From Bacteroidales bacterium (GTDB taxonomy: Bacteria > Bacteroidota > Bacteroidia > Bacteroidales > JAADJA01), in NCBI GenBank assembly GCA_020052415.1, contig JAGVPB010000037.1:1-64000 (forward strand): a DNA stretch of 64,000 nucleotides, written 5' to 3'. The notes below the pieces were generated by a model. That model saw only the letters and a list, made by a program, of their open reading frames with translations, was not told the origin of the DNA and searched no databases. Shown here piece after piece: positions 7,739 to 17,288 of this stretch. The position numbers were made by a program, and so were the translations under genes. Each line of letters starts with the position of its first letter. The first letter of the stretch is position 1.

Positions 7739-9598
7739 ATGAAAAAACTCTACATTTTAACTACATTATTGAGTTTGTCGGTTTTTCTATTCGGACAAAC
7801 CTATCTTACTGAAGATTTCAGTTCAAACCAAATGCCACCAACCGGCTGGACGATTGATGGCTTACCTGCCCAATGGTCGGTAGAAGGAAGTAATACCGCC
7901 GGCGGAACAGCACCTGAAGCCATGTTTAGTTACATTAACCAAACTACTACTACGCGGCTTGTTTCTCCTGAGATAGACCTGACAGGGTTAACTTCTGTTA
8001 CTATTTCGTTTAAGCATTTTTACGATGATTATACCGGCGCTGGTCCGGCCATCGGACTGGCAACAAGGTCGTCAGGGGGAAGCTGGAACCAGGTATGGCA
8101 GGTGAGTCCTAACAATAATTTAGGTCCGGAAGACAAGACAATTGAAGTTACAAACGGTGATGTCGGCCAGGCTGACTTTCAATTTTGTCTGTACCTCAAT
8201 GGTAACCTGTATAATGTAGATTACTGGTACATTGATGATATTTCAGTTTTCACACCCTTCAACCTTGATGCTGCCCTTACTGAAGTTGATCTTCCGCAAT
8301 ACGTACAGTACGGTGCCGAACTTGAACTGACCGGAAAAGTGAAAAATATGGGTACTACCAATATCAACTCCTTTGATGTGGCTTACACAGTTGATGGCGG
8401 CAGCCCTGTGGTTTCTAGCTTTACAGGTTTAAATATTGCGTTGGGAGGTTTTTACAATTTTACACATGACACTCCAATTATGCTCCCGGATGCAGGTACT
8501 TATGAAATTGTTGTGACGGTTGAAAATGTGAATGGTGGTACTGATGATAACCTTGCAAATAATTCAATGACCAAATATGTGGGTGCTGTACCCTTCATCC
8601 CTTCGAAAAAAATATTTGCTGAGGAAGCAACAGGTACTTGGTGCGGATGGTGTGTCAGGGGAATTTGCTTTATGGATTATATGTCCGAAACATACCCCGA
8701 AACCTGGATAGGAGTGGCTGTGCATAATGGCGATCCTATGGTGGTGCCTGCTTATGATAATGCCATTCCTTCTATTATTCCGAATTTTCCCGGGTATCCA
8801 AGCGGAGCAATTGACAGGGCAGGTGACAATTACTGGGATCCGTCTGATTTTGAAACAGGCTATCTTGAACGTATAGAGGCAATTTCACCCGCAACGATTG
8901 ATATTGTTAATTTCTCATGGGACCCCATCACAAGGATCGTAAACTTCGATCTCCAGTCAGAATTTATTGTTGATATTAACAGTGAATTAAGGTTTTGTGC
9001 AGTTATGACCGAGGATAGTTGCTGGGGGACTTCAGCACAGTGGAATCAAACCAATTATTATGCCGGCGGAGCCAATGGCCCAATGTGCGGATTTGAAAGC
9101 TTACCCGGGACAATACCCGCTTCGCAGATGCATTATGATCACGTTGCAAGAGCCATTCTTGACACACCTTATGGTACAACGGGTAGTTTGCCTGCAACCA
9201 TCACAGCCGGCGAGGTACATTCCTATACTTATACCTATACACTTCCAACAACCTGGGTTTATGAAAAAATGCATTTCATTGGTATTTTGATTGATATGTC
9301 AACCGGGGAGGTTTTGAATGCAAATAATGTGATCAATTTTGGAACAGGTATCAATGTTACTGAAGCCGGCCAAACCATAAATGCCTTTCCAAATCCGTCA
9401 ACCGGAAAAGTAATGCTTTCCTGTGCCGATTATTCAGCAATTATGATTTATTCTTCTGACGGAACCCTGGTTCGCACAATAACAGAAAATGAATCTGATG
9501 CGGTTGATCTTTCAGACCTGAAAAATGGATTGTACATCCTTAGTATAATTGCTGATGATAATTCGGTCGTTAACAAGAGGATCAGTATTATTAAGTAA
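7739..9598 (+). CDS. Omp28-like thioredoxin-fold protein with T9SS sorting domain
   Basis: The 619-residue secreted protein has a signal peptide (MKKLYILTTLLSLSVFLFGQ), an N-terminal jelly-roll of the choice-of-anchor J type (EDFSSNQMPPTGWT), a CARDB-like Ig segment (about 180-285) and an Omp28-type thioredoxin-like domain. That domain carries TWCGWC with Cys302 and Cys305 and a later YPSGAIDR loop where the family keeps a cis-proline. The last about 80 residues (INAFPNPSTGKVML...NKRISIIK) are a type A T9SS sorting domain. The protein is therefore exported and attached to the cell surface or released. A thiol-redox or binding role is inferred from the CxxC. It is followed by a strong terminator. 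Confidence 0.85.
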   Translation: MKKLYILTTLLSLSVFLFGQTYLTEDFSSNQMPPTGWTIDGLPAQWSVEGSNTAGGTAPEAMFSYINQTTTTRLVSPEIDLTGLTSVTISFKHFYDDYTGAGPAIGLATRSSGGSWNQVWQVSPNNNLGPEDKTIEVTNGDVGQADFQFCLYLNGNLYNVDYWYIDDISVFTPFNLDAALTEVDLPQYVQYGAELELTGKVKNMGTTNINSFDVAYTVDGGSPVVSSFTGLNIALGGFYNFTHDTPIMLPDAGTYEIVVTVENVNGGTDDNLANNSMTKYVGAVPFIPSKKIFAEEATGTWCGWCVRGICFMDYMSETYPETWIGVAVHNGDPMVVPAYDNAIPSIIPNFPGYPSGAIDRAGDNYWDPSDFETGYLERIEAISPATIDIVNFSWDPITRIVNFDLQSEFIVDINSELRFCAVMTEDSCWGTSAQWNQTNYYAGGANGPMCGFESLPGTIPASQMHYDHVARAILDTPYGTTGSLPATITAGEVHSYTYTYTLPTTWVYEKMHFIGILIDMSTGEVLNANNVINFGTGINVTEAGQTINAFPNPSTGKVMLSCADYSAIMIYSSDGTLVRTITENESDAVDLSDLKNGLYILSIIADDNSVVNKRISIIK

Positions 9599-9617
9599 TT
9601 TCAGTGAATAATGCGTT

Positions 9618-9649
9618 AAAAAGGCTGCCGGATACGGGCGGCCTTTTTT
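9618..9649 (+). terminator. Rho-independent terminator after 7739 gene
   Basis: AAAAGGCTGCC and GGCGGCCTTTT form an 11-bp stem with one G-U pair, followed by a T run. Confidence 0.85.
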
Positions 9650-9691
9650 ACTTTGGTGCTATTTATAAATTGTATAAATTACTTATGTGTA

Positions 9692-9721
9692 ATTGATTAT
9701 ATGGAGGAATGTTTATTTTTG
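9692..9721 (+). promoter_or_regulatory. Promoter, ATTG-N18-TATTTTTG
   Basis: A -33-like ATTG and a -7 TATTTTTG (TAnnTTTG) are spaced 18 bp apart and end 36 bp before the ATG at 9758. Together with the intact reading frame, this argues that the TGA-containing gene is still expressed. Confidence 0.5.
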
Positions 9722-9757
9722 CCTTTGATTGAAAACTTTTAAATTAAAAATAATATC

Positions 9758-11641
9758 ATGAAAAAACTTTTTACAATTTTATTGGGAATTATTCTTGGCA
9801 TAAGCCTGAATGCCCAGCAAGTCAGCCGCGATATGGTCGTGGTTGAGGGTGGAACCGGATTTTGGTGAGGCTATTGTCCGGGCGCTGCATTAGGAGCAGA
9901 CGAACTCGTAGAAAACGGATTTAACGTAGCAGTCATTGAAAATCACAACGGTGATTCGCTTGCCAACGTTTATTCGAATGCAAGAAACACCTATTATAAC
10001 ATTACCGGCTATCCGACCTATTTTTTTGATGGTGTATTATCGGTCGTGGGTGGAAGCGGGACAACAAGCATGTACAGCTATTATGTTCCAAAAGTAAATC
10101 AGCGGAATGCAATCCTTTCCGATTTCACAATTGATGTTCAGTTTGTTGAAACGGACGGAACTTATACGGCTACAATAACATTGGATAATGTTGGCGGAAA
10201 TACGGGCACTGGGCTTAAGCTTCAGGTTGCAATTACAGAATCCCACATGCCGATCACCTGGGGACTTTCGGATGAAGTGAATTTTGTAAACCGGCTGATG
10301 GTCCCAAACCAGAATGGAACAGACCTGGACTTCAGTGGTGGAAACATACAGACCGTAGTTCTTAACTTTACAACTGCAAGCTTCTGGGATATTGACAATT
10401 GCGAAATAGTGGCCTTTATTCAGAAAAGCTCAAACAAGGAAATTTTACAGGGAACCAAAAAATCAATGGCAGTTCCACTTTATAACCTTGATGCACAGGC
10501 AAAAGCAATCAATTATCCTGTAGGCCAGCATTGCGGTAGTTCGGTTGAACCTGCTGTTGTAATTAAAAACATGGGTGCGGATGACCTCACAAGCCTTGAG
10601 ATAGAGTACAATATTAATGGTGGTTCTTCTCAAATATTTAACTGGACAGGAAATCTTGGTTTTAACCTTGCACAGGAAGTTATTTTACCTTCGATTACTT
10701 TTACTCCCCAGCCAAATAATTCTTTTGAGGTAACTGTCAGCAATCCGAACGGACAGCCTGATCCGAATCCTGATAATAATACCTTGTCCGAGAGTTTTCT
10801 GGCTGCTCCGCAAGTTAATACACCTTCGGTTAATTTTGAAATAAAAACAGATCAATATCCGTCAGAAACAACCTGGAAAGTAAAAAACTCTTCCGGAACG
10901 ATTTTGTATTCGGGCGGGCCTTATACTGGTGCAAATACGGTTTATACAGCCGTGTGGACATTAAGTGATCAGGAATGCTACACATTCACAATTTATGATG
11001 AATATGGCGATGGTATTTGCTGTGCTTATGGCAATGGTTATTATAAGCTGATGGATGCCGGCAATATTGTGTTTGCTCAGGGTGGTGAATTTGGAACAGA
11101 AGAAACCAAACCTTTTGAACGTATAGGGGAGAATATTGTGAATGCAGATTTTACTGCTGATCTCACCAGTATTTTCGAAGGCGAAAGTGTAAATTTCACT
11201 GACCTTTCAACAGGAGGTGTTAACACCTGGAACTGGACGTTTGAAGGTGGCACACCTGCATTTTCCAGTGAACAAAATCCCACTGTAGTTTATAATATTG
11301 AGGGTGTTTATGATGTTACACTGGCTGTTTCGAATGGGATCAACTCCAATACAACGGTAAAACAGGATTACATAACAGTTGATCATATTACAGGTACAGA
11401 TGATCTAAATGCTTCCGGTATTAATATATTCCCAAATCCTTCTACCGGAAGGATATTCATCACCGGGGCTGATAACACAGATTTGAATATTTATAATTCA
11501 ACCGGAATAAAGGTGGCTGCTTACAGCGATTTATCTGGTAATATGATAGATATATCTGATCTTGGAGATGGTATCTATTTTATCAATGTAGTGAGAGACG
11601 GTAAGACATTGCTTAATAAAAAGATCAGCGTACTTAAATAA
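9758..11641 (+). CDS. Omp28-like thioredoxin-fold T9SS protein with in-frame TGA at the first redox Cys (selenoprotein candidate or nonsense allele)
   Basis: The ORF track lists only 10046-11641, but the true start is the ATG at 9758 (MKKLFTILLGIILGISLNAQ, signal peptide), in the same frame. Codon 37 is TGA (9866-9868) in GGTGFW-TGA-GYCPGAALGADEL, exactly where relatives have the first Cys of WCGYC; Cys40 remains. The fold continues intact (AVIENHNGDSLANVYSNA, cis-Pro loop TGYPTYFFDG), followed by Ig-like repeats, a PKD domain (about 465-540) and a type A T9SS tail. No other disruption occurs in 627 codons. Sec insertion would give a UxxC redox site; otherwise a TGC/TGT-to-TGA mutation or sequence error kills the gene. 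A 4-bp hairpin (CTGC/GCAG) starts 16 nt after the TGA, weak support for a bacterial SECIS. Confidence 0.75.
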
Positions 11642-11663
11642 AGATTACTTTATATGAATTCTG

Positions 11664-11691
11664 AAAAGGCTGCCGCACAAGCAGCCTTTTT
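11664..11691 (+). terminator. Rho-independent terminator after 9758 gene
   Basis: A perfect 10-bp stem AAAAGGCTGC/GCAGCCTTTT with loop cgcacaa and a trailing T run. It closely resembles the terminator at 9618. Confidence 0.9.
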
Positions 11692-11740
11692 AGTTATACC
11701 ATAAAAGGGATAAAACGGTACATTCTGCAAATTGGAATAA

Positions 11741-11793
11741 GTATAGGGGATATAGGGGAAATACAGATGGGCAAGCCCTTATATCCCCTATAC
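11741..11793. repeat. 18-bp inverted repeat between convergent genes
   Basis: GTATAGGGGATATAGGGG (11741-11758) pairs with CCCTTATATCCCCTATAC (11776-11793), 17 of 18 positions plus one G-T. The 17-base loop is aaatacagatgggcaag. It could be a bidirectional terminator for coaE or a dispersed element; there is no long T run. Confidence 0.6.
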
Positions 11794-11825
11794 CATTATT
11801 TCCTTATTTTTCATTTTGCTATAAT

Positions 11826-12422
11826 TTATCCAGTGAGAGGTATAATTCCCATTATTACATTGTGAATTTTCAAAACCTGGGGCACTACCATTTGCTTTTC
11901 ATCATTAAAAATAATAAAATCGGATAGTTCCATTTTTTTGTCCTGATCCCATTGATGTTTCATTCTTTTTTCAACATCAGTCCGGGTGATTTGATCCCTT
12001 TCTATGACGCGTCTAATGGCAAGCTCCGGTGGTGAAACAACGGTGATTATTTTATCGAATTCTTTATTAAATCCGCTTTCGAAAAGGATAGCGGCTTCCT
12101 GCAGGATATAGTGTTGGTTATTGTGCAGTTTTATCCAATACATAAGGCTTTGTTTAACCAAGGGATGTATAACTGAATTCAGGAATTTAAGGGCCTCATC
12201 ATCATCAAAAACAATAATGCCCAGCTTTTGTCTGTCAATGATACCGTCGGTGAGTATCTCCTTTCCAAATTTCAGTACTAAAGTTTGTCTGACATCCTCA
12301 TTCAATAAAAAAAATTTTGCTTCCTCGTCAGCATGAAATACTGGTACTCCAAGAGTTTCAAATATCCTGCAAACAATACTTTTTCCGGTACCGATATTCC
12401 CGGTTATTCCGACTTTGATCAT
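11826..12422 (-). CDS. coaE: Dephospho-CoA kinase
   Basis: The 198-residue enzyme performs the last step of coenzyme A synthesis, ATP-dependent phosphorylation of the ribose 3'-OH of dephospho-CoA. The P-loop GNIGTGKS is at residues 8-15, followed by VPVFHADEEAK and the lid region RVIERDQITRTDVEKRM typical of CoaE. The length is normal for the family. Its ATG overlaps the stop of the YbbR-domain gene by 4 bp, so it is the last gene of the minus-strand DUF1573-yajC-YbbR-coaE cluster common in Bacteroidota. Confidence 0.93.
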   Translation of the reverse strand: MIKVGITGNIGTGKSIVCRIFETLGVPVFHADEEAKFFLLNEDVRQTLVLKFGKEILTDGIIDRQKLGIIVFDDDEALKFLNSVIHPLVKQSLMYWIKLHNNQHYILQEAAILFESGFNKEFDKIITVVSPPELAIRRVIERDQITRTDVEKRMKHQWDQDKKMELSDFIIFNDEKQMVVPQVLKIHNVIMGIIPLTG

Positions 12423-13408
12423 TGCTTTAAGACTAAAAATTCCACATCTTCAGGTTCGATCCTAACAACTGTAATAAATGAAGGGCTTCTAACAATGTTT
12501 ACCTTAAGTTTTGCAGAAGAATCACCTTCGCTGTAACTGACATGCGCCAGAAACATATCATTGCTGACTCTGCTGAAATCCTTCAGACCAACATTGTAGG
12601 TAATTTTAACCTGATCAGGAAATGTTTTAATTTTTAACTCAGTATTCGGGCAAATAACAGGAATTTCGATGGTTGATTCTGTAAATTCTTCAGCCAGTAT
12701 ATAAACTTCGGCAACATCTGGAACCAGCTTAATGTTATGCAGGCCCTCAGGAATTGCAAGCCCGACCTTAACAATTTGCGGTTTATCAATATGCACAACT
12801 TCCTTCTCAATGGTTTCAATAAATTGGATATTATTGATTATATCTTTCTGACCTAAAATATTTACACTGTCAGGAACTGTTTTCAGGCTGTCGGTCAATC
12901 TGAACTGCTTTTCAAATCCCAGCCTGAGCTTTGGAATAATTTTTACTTTCCTTCCGGTCATAGCCTCAAACCTCAGGTTTATAAATTCAGGCGATACGGA
13001 AACATGTTCTTCAGATAGATTCAGCCTTTTGATAATATTCCCGGCATAATCTGAAGCCGGAATGCTTGCCCGAAAATAATCACCATCTTTTTTAACCTTA
13101 ACATTAGTCAGGTCTATTTTAATCGGAACCCTGCTGCTCATATATTTCATGGTCAGTAAAGCCACTCCACCGGATGAAATAGTGAATGAAAGGATGCTGT
13201 CCTGCCTGCCCGATAAAACATAATTACCGGGGTTGTTCTCAAAAATAACAGGGTAATCAATGGTAGTAAATGATTCCTTTGAAAGAACAATAAGAAACCA
13301 GATAAAAACAGAAATGCCTAAACATATAATAAAGACAATGAGCCGGTTCTTTGAAGTATTTAAACCAGATTGTGAAATTTTCCTGGAGGTTCCATCAAAG
13401 TCCTGCAT
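12419..13408 (-). CDS. YbbR-domain (CdaR-like) membrane-anchored protein
   Basis: The 329-residue protein has one N-terminal membrane helix (RLIVFIICLGISVFIWFLIV, about residues 22-41) and then repeated beta-rich YbbR-like domains facing outward (for example PVIFENNPGNYVLSG and IIPKLRLGFEKQFRL). In Firmicutes the related CdaR regulates a c-di-AMP cyclase, but no cyclase gene is next to it here, and in Bacteroidota this gene usually sits between yajC and coaE as it does here. Function in this phylum is unclear. It is likely co-transcribed and translationally coupled with coaE. Confidence 0.8.
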   Translation of the reverse strand: MQDFDGTSRKISQSGLNTSKNRLIVFIICLGISVFIWFLIVLSKESFTTIDYPVIFENNPGNYVLSGRQDSILSFTISSGGVALLTMKYMSSRVPIKIDLTNVKVKKDGDYFRASIPASDYAGNIIKRLNLSEEHVSVSPEFINLRFEAMTGRKVKIIPKLRLGFEKQFRLTDSLKTVPDSVNILGQKDIINNIQFIETIEKEVVHIDKPQIVKVGLAIPEGLHNIKLVPDVAEVYILAEEFTESTIEIPVICPNTELKIKTFPDQVKITYNVGLKDFSRVSNDMFLAHVSYSEGDSSAKLKVNIVRSPSFITVVRIEPEDVEFLVLKQ

Positions 13409-13450
13409 TTGTTTTCAAAGGTTTAATCCAAACCGAATAAAAGTGGATTT

Positions 13451-13780
13451 CTATTTGGCGCCAATCTGTGCAGTGCTATCCATTGCAACGGCTGACTTTT
13501 CAATTCTGAGTTTCATCTGACTTTCAACTTCAATGGTAAAAGTTGTGTCCTGAATTTCGACGATCTTACCATGAATCCCGCCGATAGTAATGATTTTATC
13601 TCCTTTTTTCAGAGCTTCCCTGTACTTTTTCTGGTCCTTGCTTTTCTTCATTTGCGGACGAATAAAAAACAGGTAAAACACCAAAACTATGGCGATCAAA
13701 GGCAAAAAACTCATCCAACCACTCCCCTCCTGACCTTCAGCCGGAGGCATAAATAATAAGAAATTCAACATGTTATTCAT
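13451..13780 (-). CDS. yajC: Preprotein translocase subunit YajC
   Basis: The 109-residue inner-membrane protein has a single helix, FLPLIAIVLVFYLFFIRPQMKKSKDQKKY, followed by the cytosolic KKGDKIITIGGIHGKIVEI beta segment that defines YajC. It associates with SecDF at the Sec translocon. An N-terminal extension of about 25 residues precedes the helix. It lies 42 bp upstream of the YbbR gene and downstream of DUF1573. Confidence 0.93.
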   Translation of the reverse strand: MNNMLNFLLFMPPAEGQEGSGWMSFLPLIAIVLVFYLFFIRPQMKKSKDQKKYREALKKGDKIITIGGIHGKIVEIQDTTFTIEVESQMKLRIEKSAVAMDSTAQIGAK

Positions 13781-13840
13781 TTTATATTTGTATTTAAAAA
13801 GGTTGCTATATTAAAATCCCGGTTAATATTGTTGCTGGAA

Positions 13841-14296
13841 TTAATTGGCTATAACCATTGCTTTGATCCATATCACTGTTTGAGGAGGCTGGCAATTGGT
13901 AACAACTGTAATTGACTTTTGTTGCATTCCTTTCTTGCCTTCACTGTCGAAAGTAACAGTAATTTCTTTTTTTTCCCCCGGTTTAACCGGAGTTTTAGGA
14001 AACTTTGGAATAGTACATCCGCAAGTTGTATTAACCTGTGAAATCAGCAGGTCGGCACTACCAGCATTGGTAAATCTGAATCCGAAGGAAGCTTTTTCGC
14101 CTGCGATCAGTTTCCCGAAATCATGTACATCCTTATCAAACTGAATCACCGGCAAACCTCCGTTATTCCTTCCTTCCGCAGAATTTGGATTGGTGACAAG
14201 GTCAGCCGGAAGCTTTCCCCCGCTGTCGCTATTGCATGAAATTAAAAATGCAGTCAACAATAAACCTGCAACAAACAATGTTTTCCTAACGCTCAT
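13841..14296 (-). CDS. DUF1573 lipoprotein
   Basis: The 151-residue protein has a lipobox-type signal (LLLTAFLISCNSDSG) and one DUF1573 immunoglobulin-like domain: FDKDVHDFGKLIAGEKASFGFRFTNAG, the characteristic NTTCGCTIPKFPKTPVKPGE block and a final IKAMV strand. DUF1573 proteins are abundant surface or periplasmic proteins of unknown role in Bacteroidota. It leads the minus-strand cluster, with a CAAAATTA (TAATTTTG on the minus strand) -7 box at 14314-14321. Confidence 0.88.
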   Translation of the reverse strand: MSVRKTLFVAGLLLTAFLISCNSDSGGKLPADLVTNPNSAEGRNNGGLPVIQFDKDVHDFGKLIAGEKASFGFRFTNAGSADLLISQVNTTCGCTIPKFPKTPVKPGEKKEITVTFDSEGKKGMQQKSITVVTNCQPPQTVIWIKAMVIAN

Positions 14297-14313
14297 ATCT
14301 CATTTTGAAGTCG

Positions 14314-14321
14314 CAAAATTA
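14314..14321 (-). promoter_or_regulatory. -7 box TAATTTTG for the DUF1573-yajC-YbbR-coaE cluster
   Basis: TAnnTTTG on the minus strand, 18 bp before the ATG. No good -33 element is seen. Confidence 0.4.
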
Positions 14322-14387
14322 GAAAATAAATTCATACTTTCATGCGTTTGCCATTTCATGCTATAAATCACATATTCGGAGTAAGTA

Positions 14388-14419
14388 TTGTTCAATTTAA
14401 CATATAATTGGTAATTTTG
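14388..14419 (+). promoter_or_regulatory. Promoter, TTG-N21-TAATTTTG, for the export operon
   Basis: A TTG at 14388-14390 and the -7 box TAATTTTG at 14412-14419 are spaced 21 bp apart, about 37 bp before the ATG at 14457. The layout fits the Bacteroidota sigma-ABfr consensus. Confidence 0.5.
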
Positions 14420-14456
14420 ATCGGTCATCAAAAGCGTATTAAGTAATTATGGGTTT

Positions 14457-15863
14457 ATGAAAAAATCAGTATATATTATCATTGGTGTTGCAGTATTTCT
14501 GATAATTATTGTTTGGATTTTATTCGGCTCTGATGGTAAATCGGCCGAAACTCTTGAGGTTCCGGTAAAGCAGGGACAATTTAAAATTGCTGTCACTACT
14601 TCAGGAGAACTTGAGGCAAAAAAATCCGAAAAAATTTATGGTCCTGATAACCTGAATAATGTGAGAATATGGGAGGTTAAGATTGAAGATATTGTTCCGG
14701 ATGGAACCGTGGTTGACTCCGGTGATTATGTTGCATCCCTCGACCGGACAGAACTGGCAGGTAAACTCAAAGACCAGGAACTTGAACTTGAACAGATCGA
14801 AACACAGCATACCAAAACGATGCTCGATACTACACTTGAGATGAGAAGCCTGCGCGATGATCTGATTAACCTAAACTATGTTCTCGAAGAAAAGAAAATT
14901 CAACTTGAGCAATCAAAGTTTGAACCACCGGCTACGATACGTCAGGTAGAAATTGAACTTGAAAAAGCCGGGCGATCTTACGATCAGGCTGGCAAAAATT
15001 ATTCACTGAAACTGGAAAAAGCGAAAGCAACCATGCAGGATGTCACAGCACAGCTAACCAAGGCCCAGCGGAAATACGACGAGATGGCCAATTTGCTGAA
15101 ACAATTTACCGTATTTGCACCTAAATCAGGTATGGTCATTTATAAACGCGGCTGGGATGGGAAAAAGATGGGAATTGGCGCACAGATAAGCACCTGGGAT
15201 AATGTCGTCGCTACCCTGCCAAATCTTACCGAAATGATCTCTAAAACTTATGTAAATGAAATTGACATCAGCAAAGTGAAAGTGGGCCAGAAGGTAGAGT
15301 TAGGTATTGACGCCTTTCCTGAAAAGAAATTTACAGGAGTAGTTAAAGAGGTGGCCAATATAGGCGAACAAATGAAAAATACCAATGCAAAAGTATTTGA
15401 AGTGATGATACAGGTAAATGAATTTGATTCTGTTATGAGGCCGGCAATGACCACTAAAAATATAATTATAACCGATATAATTGACGATGTGTTGTTCATA
15501 CCGATAGAATGTGTTCACACCGGCGACAGCATTTCTTATGTGGTTGCAGGTAATGTAAGAAAACAAGTGATCGTGGGTAAAACAAATGAAAACGAGATCA
15601 TCATCAATGCCGGGCTTGAAAAGGATGACGATATCTACATCGTTCCACCCGAAGGTTATGAATCATACCGTATCCATAAACTACCGGATGAGGTCATTAA
15701 GCAATTCAGCATTAAACAACCGATAGTACAGGTGAAAGATGAAATTGAAATCAATAATGATACCCTCAACTGGCCTGACACGATGGTATTCGATAAACCA
15801 TTACCCAAAGAAAAAGGCAATGTTAAAAGGTTTTCGAAGCCTGACGGAGCCGTAAAAAATTAA
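14457..15863 (+). CDS. HlyD-like periplasmic adaptor of a tripartite exporter
   Basis: The 468-residue protein has an N-terminal anchor helix (VYIIIGVAVFLIIIVWILF), a lipoyl-like half-motif (GQFKIAVTTSGELEAKKSEKI), a long coiled-coil hairpin (about residues 95-210), the second lipoyl half (FAPKSGMVIYKRGW) and beta-barrel domains. This is the membrane-fusion adaptor type that bridges a MacB-like permease and a TolC-like channel, which are the next two genes. The charged, Lys/Pro-rich C-terminal tail is longer than usual. Substrate unknown. Confidence 0.87.
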   Translation: MKKSVYIIIGVAVFLIIIVWILFGSDGKSAETLEVPVKQGQFKIAVTTSGELEAKKSEKIYGPDNLNNVRIWEVKIEDIVPDGTVVDSGDYVASLDRTELAGKLKDQELELEQIETQHTKTMLDTTLEMRSLRDDLINLNYVLEEKKIQLEQSKFEPPATIRQVEIELEKAGRSYDQAGKNYSLKLEKAKATMQDVTAQLTKAQRKYDEMANLLKQFTVFAPKSGMVIYKRGWDGKKMGIGAQISTWDNVVATLPNLTEMISKTYVNEIDISKVKVGQKVELGIDAFPEKKFTGVVKEVANIGEQMKNTNAKVFEVMIQVNEFDSVMRPAMTTKNIIITDIIDDVLFIPIECVHTGDSISYVVAGNVRKQVIVGKTNENEIIINAGLEKDDDIYIVPPEGYESYRIHKLPDEVIKQFSIKQPIVQVKDEIEINNDTLNWPDTMVFDKPLPKEKGNVKRFSKPDGAVKN

Positions 15864-15875
15864 AGAGCAGCAATT

Positions 15876-17237
15876 TTGGAAAGGTATTTTTATATTATAA
15901 ACATTGCGGTTGAAGCGGTCTTTGCTAACCGTTTCCGTTCCATTCTTACCGCTCTTGGAATCATATTCGGAGTAGCAGCCGTAATCGCAATGATGGCAAT
16001 AGGAAAAGGCGCCCAGCAGGAAATCCTCGAACAAATTAAACTGGTTGGGGTAAACAATATCGTAATTAATCCCATAATTGAAAAAATACCTGCTGCTGAT
16101 GACAATACCCAGGAAGGGAAGCAGCAATCGGAAAAATTTTCTCCCGGTTTGACAATGAAGGATGCTGAATCCATTGCTGCTCTTATTCCTTCAGTTGACA
16201 AGGTTAGCCCTGAAGTGATATATGAAACTTCCATAATAAAAGATGGCATCCGTAGTTCTGCGATACTAACCGGTGTTTCACCCGACTTTTTTAAAGTTTA
16301 CAACCTCACTCTTCAGAAAGGGACGATGTTTACTGAAACCCATGTGAAAACAGGTAATGCAGTGTGTATCATCGGGCCTAAAATCGCTTCGAAGTTTTTC
16401 CCTGATGAGGAACCCATTGGGAAATATATTAAGTGCGGAAGCCTTTGGCTGAAAGTGGTAGGAGTGCTCGAAAATATAAGTGCATCCGGTTCAGGAAGCG
16501 AGGATTTGGGGATCAGCAATTATAATGTGAATATTTATGCTCCGATCCAAACCATTTTACTCCGATATAAGGACAGGTCGGCCATCACCTCAGCAGCTAT
16601 TCATGGCCAGGATGAATCGTTCGTTTTTTTTGGTGATGGTTTCGCATCTTTTAGTTCCAGCTCAAGCAGTGATGAAGAAACCAATTTCAATCAGATTGAC
16701 AAGATTGTTGTGCAGGTTAAGGAAAGCGGTTATATAAATTCTACTGTAAAAGTGTTAAAGGAAATGCTTTTGCGCAGACATGCAGGTGTGGAAGATTTTG
16801 AGATTAAAGTGCCGGAATTGCTTTTGAAACAGGAACAAAGGACTAAGGACATTTTCAACATAGTTTTGGGAGCCATTGCAAGCATTTCACTTATCGTTGG
16901 CGGCATTGGAATTATGAACATCATGCTGGCCTCAGTTATGGAGCGTATCCGGGAAATTGGCGTAAGAAGAGCCACCGGAGCGACGAAAAAGGAAATCGCT
17001 TTTCAGTTTCTTTCGGAAGCCACATTGATAAGTGTTACCGGAGGATTAATTGGAATTATCGTTGGAATTTTACTTTCAAAAGTCATCATGAAGGTAACGG
17101 ATATTCTTACAATTGTTTCACCATTATCTATAGTTGTATCTTTCGGAGTATCAGTTGCAGTCGGCATTTTATTCGGTTATATGCCGGCGAAAAGAGCCGC
17201 CGATCAAGACCCTCTGGAATCTCTAAGGCATGATTAG
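15876..17237 (+). CDS. MacB-like ABC transporter permease
   Basis: The 453-residue permease starts with TTG at 15876, 12 bp after the adaptor. It has the MacB core layout: a first membrane helix in RFRSILTALGIIFGVAAVIAMMAIGKGAQQEI, a large periplasmic domain (about 45-325) and three C-terminal FtsX helices with VMERIREIGVRRATGATKKEI. No ATPase domain is fused and no ATPase gene is adjacent, so the NBD must be encoded elsewhere. Mechanotransmission-type export through the TolC-like partner is inferred. The periplasmic part has a Ser-rich stretch (SFSSSSSSDEE). Confidence 0.88.
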   Translation: MERYFYIINIAVEAVFANRFRSILTALGIIFGVAAVIAMMAIGKGAQQEILEQIKLVGVNNIVINPIIEKIPAADDNTQEGKQQSEKFSPGLTMKDAESIAALIPSVDKVSPEVIYETSIIKDGIRSSAILTGVSPDFFKVYNLTLQKGTMFTETHVKTGNAVCIIGPKIASKFFPDEEPIGKYIKCGSLWLKVVGVLENISASGSGSEDLGISNYNVNIYAPIQTILLRYKDRSAITSAAIHGQDESFVFFGDGFASFSSSSSSDEETNFNQIDKIVVQVKESGYINSTVKVLKEMLLRRHAGVEDFEIKVPELLLKQEQRTKDIFNIVLGAIASISLIVGGIGIMNIMLASVMERIREIGVRRATGATKKEIAFQFLSEATLISVTGGLIGIIVGILLSKVIMKVTDILTIVSPLSIVVSFGVSVAVGILFGYMPAKRAADQDPLESLRHD

Positions 17238-17243
17238 GAATTG

Positions 17244-17278
17244 GGATTTAGGATTTAGGAATTAGGATTTAGGATTTA
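17244..17278. repeat. Heptamer tandem repeat (GGATTTA)
   Basis: Five 7-bp units, GGATTTA with one GGAATTA variant, fill the 51-bp gap between the permease and TolC-like genes. Confidence 0.85.
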
Positions 17279-17288
17279 AAAAATATGT

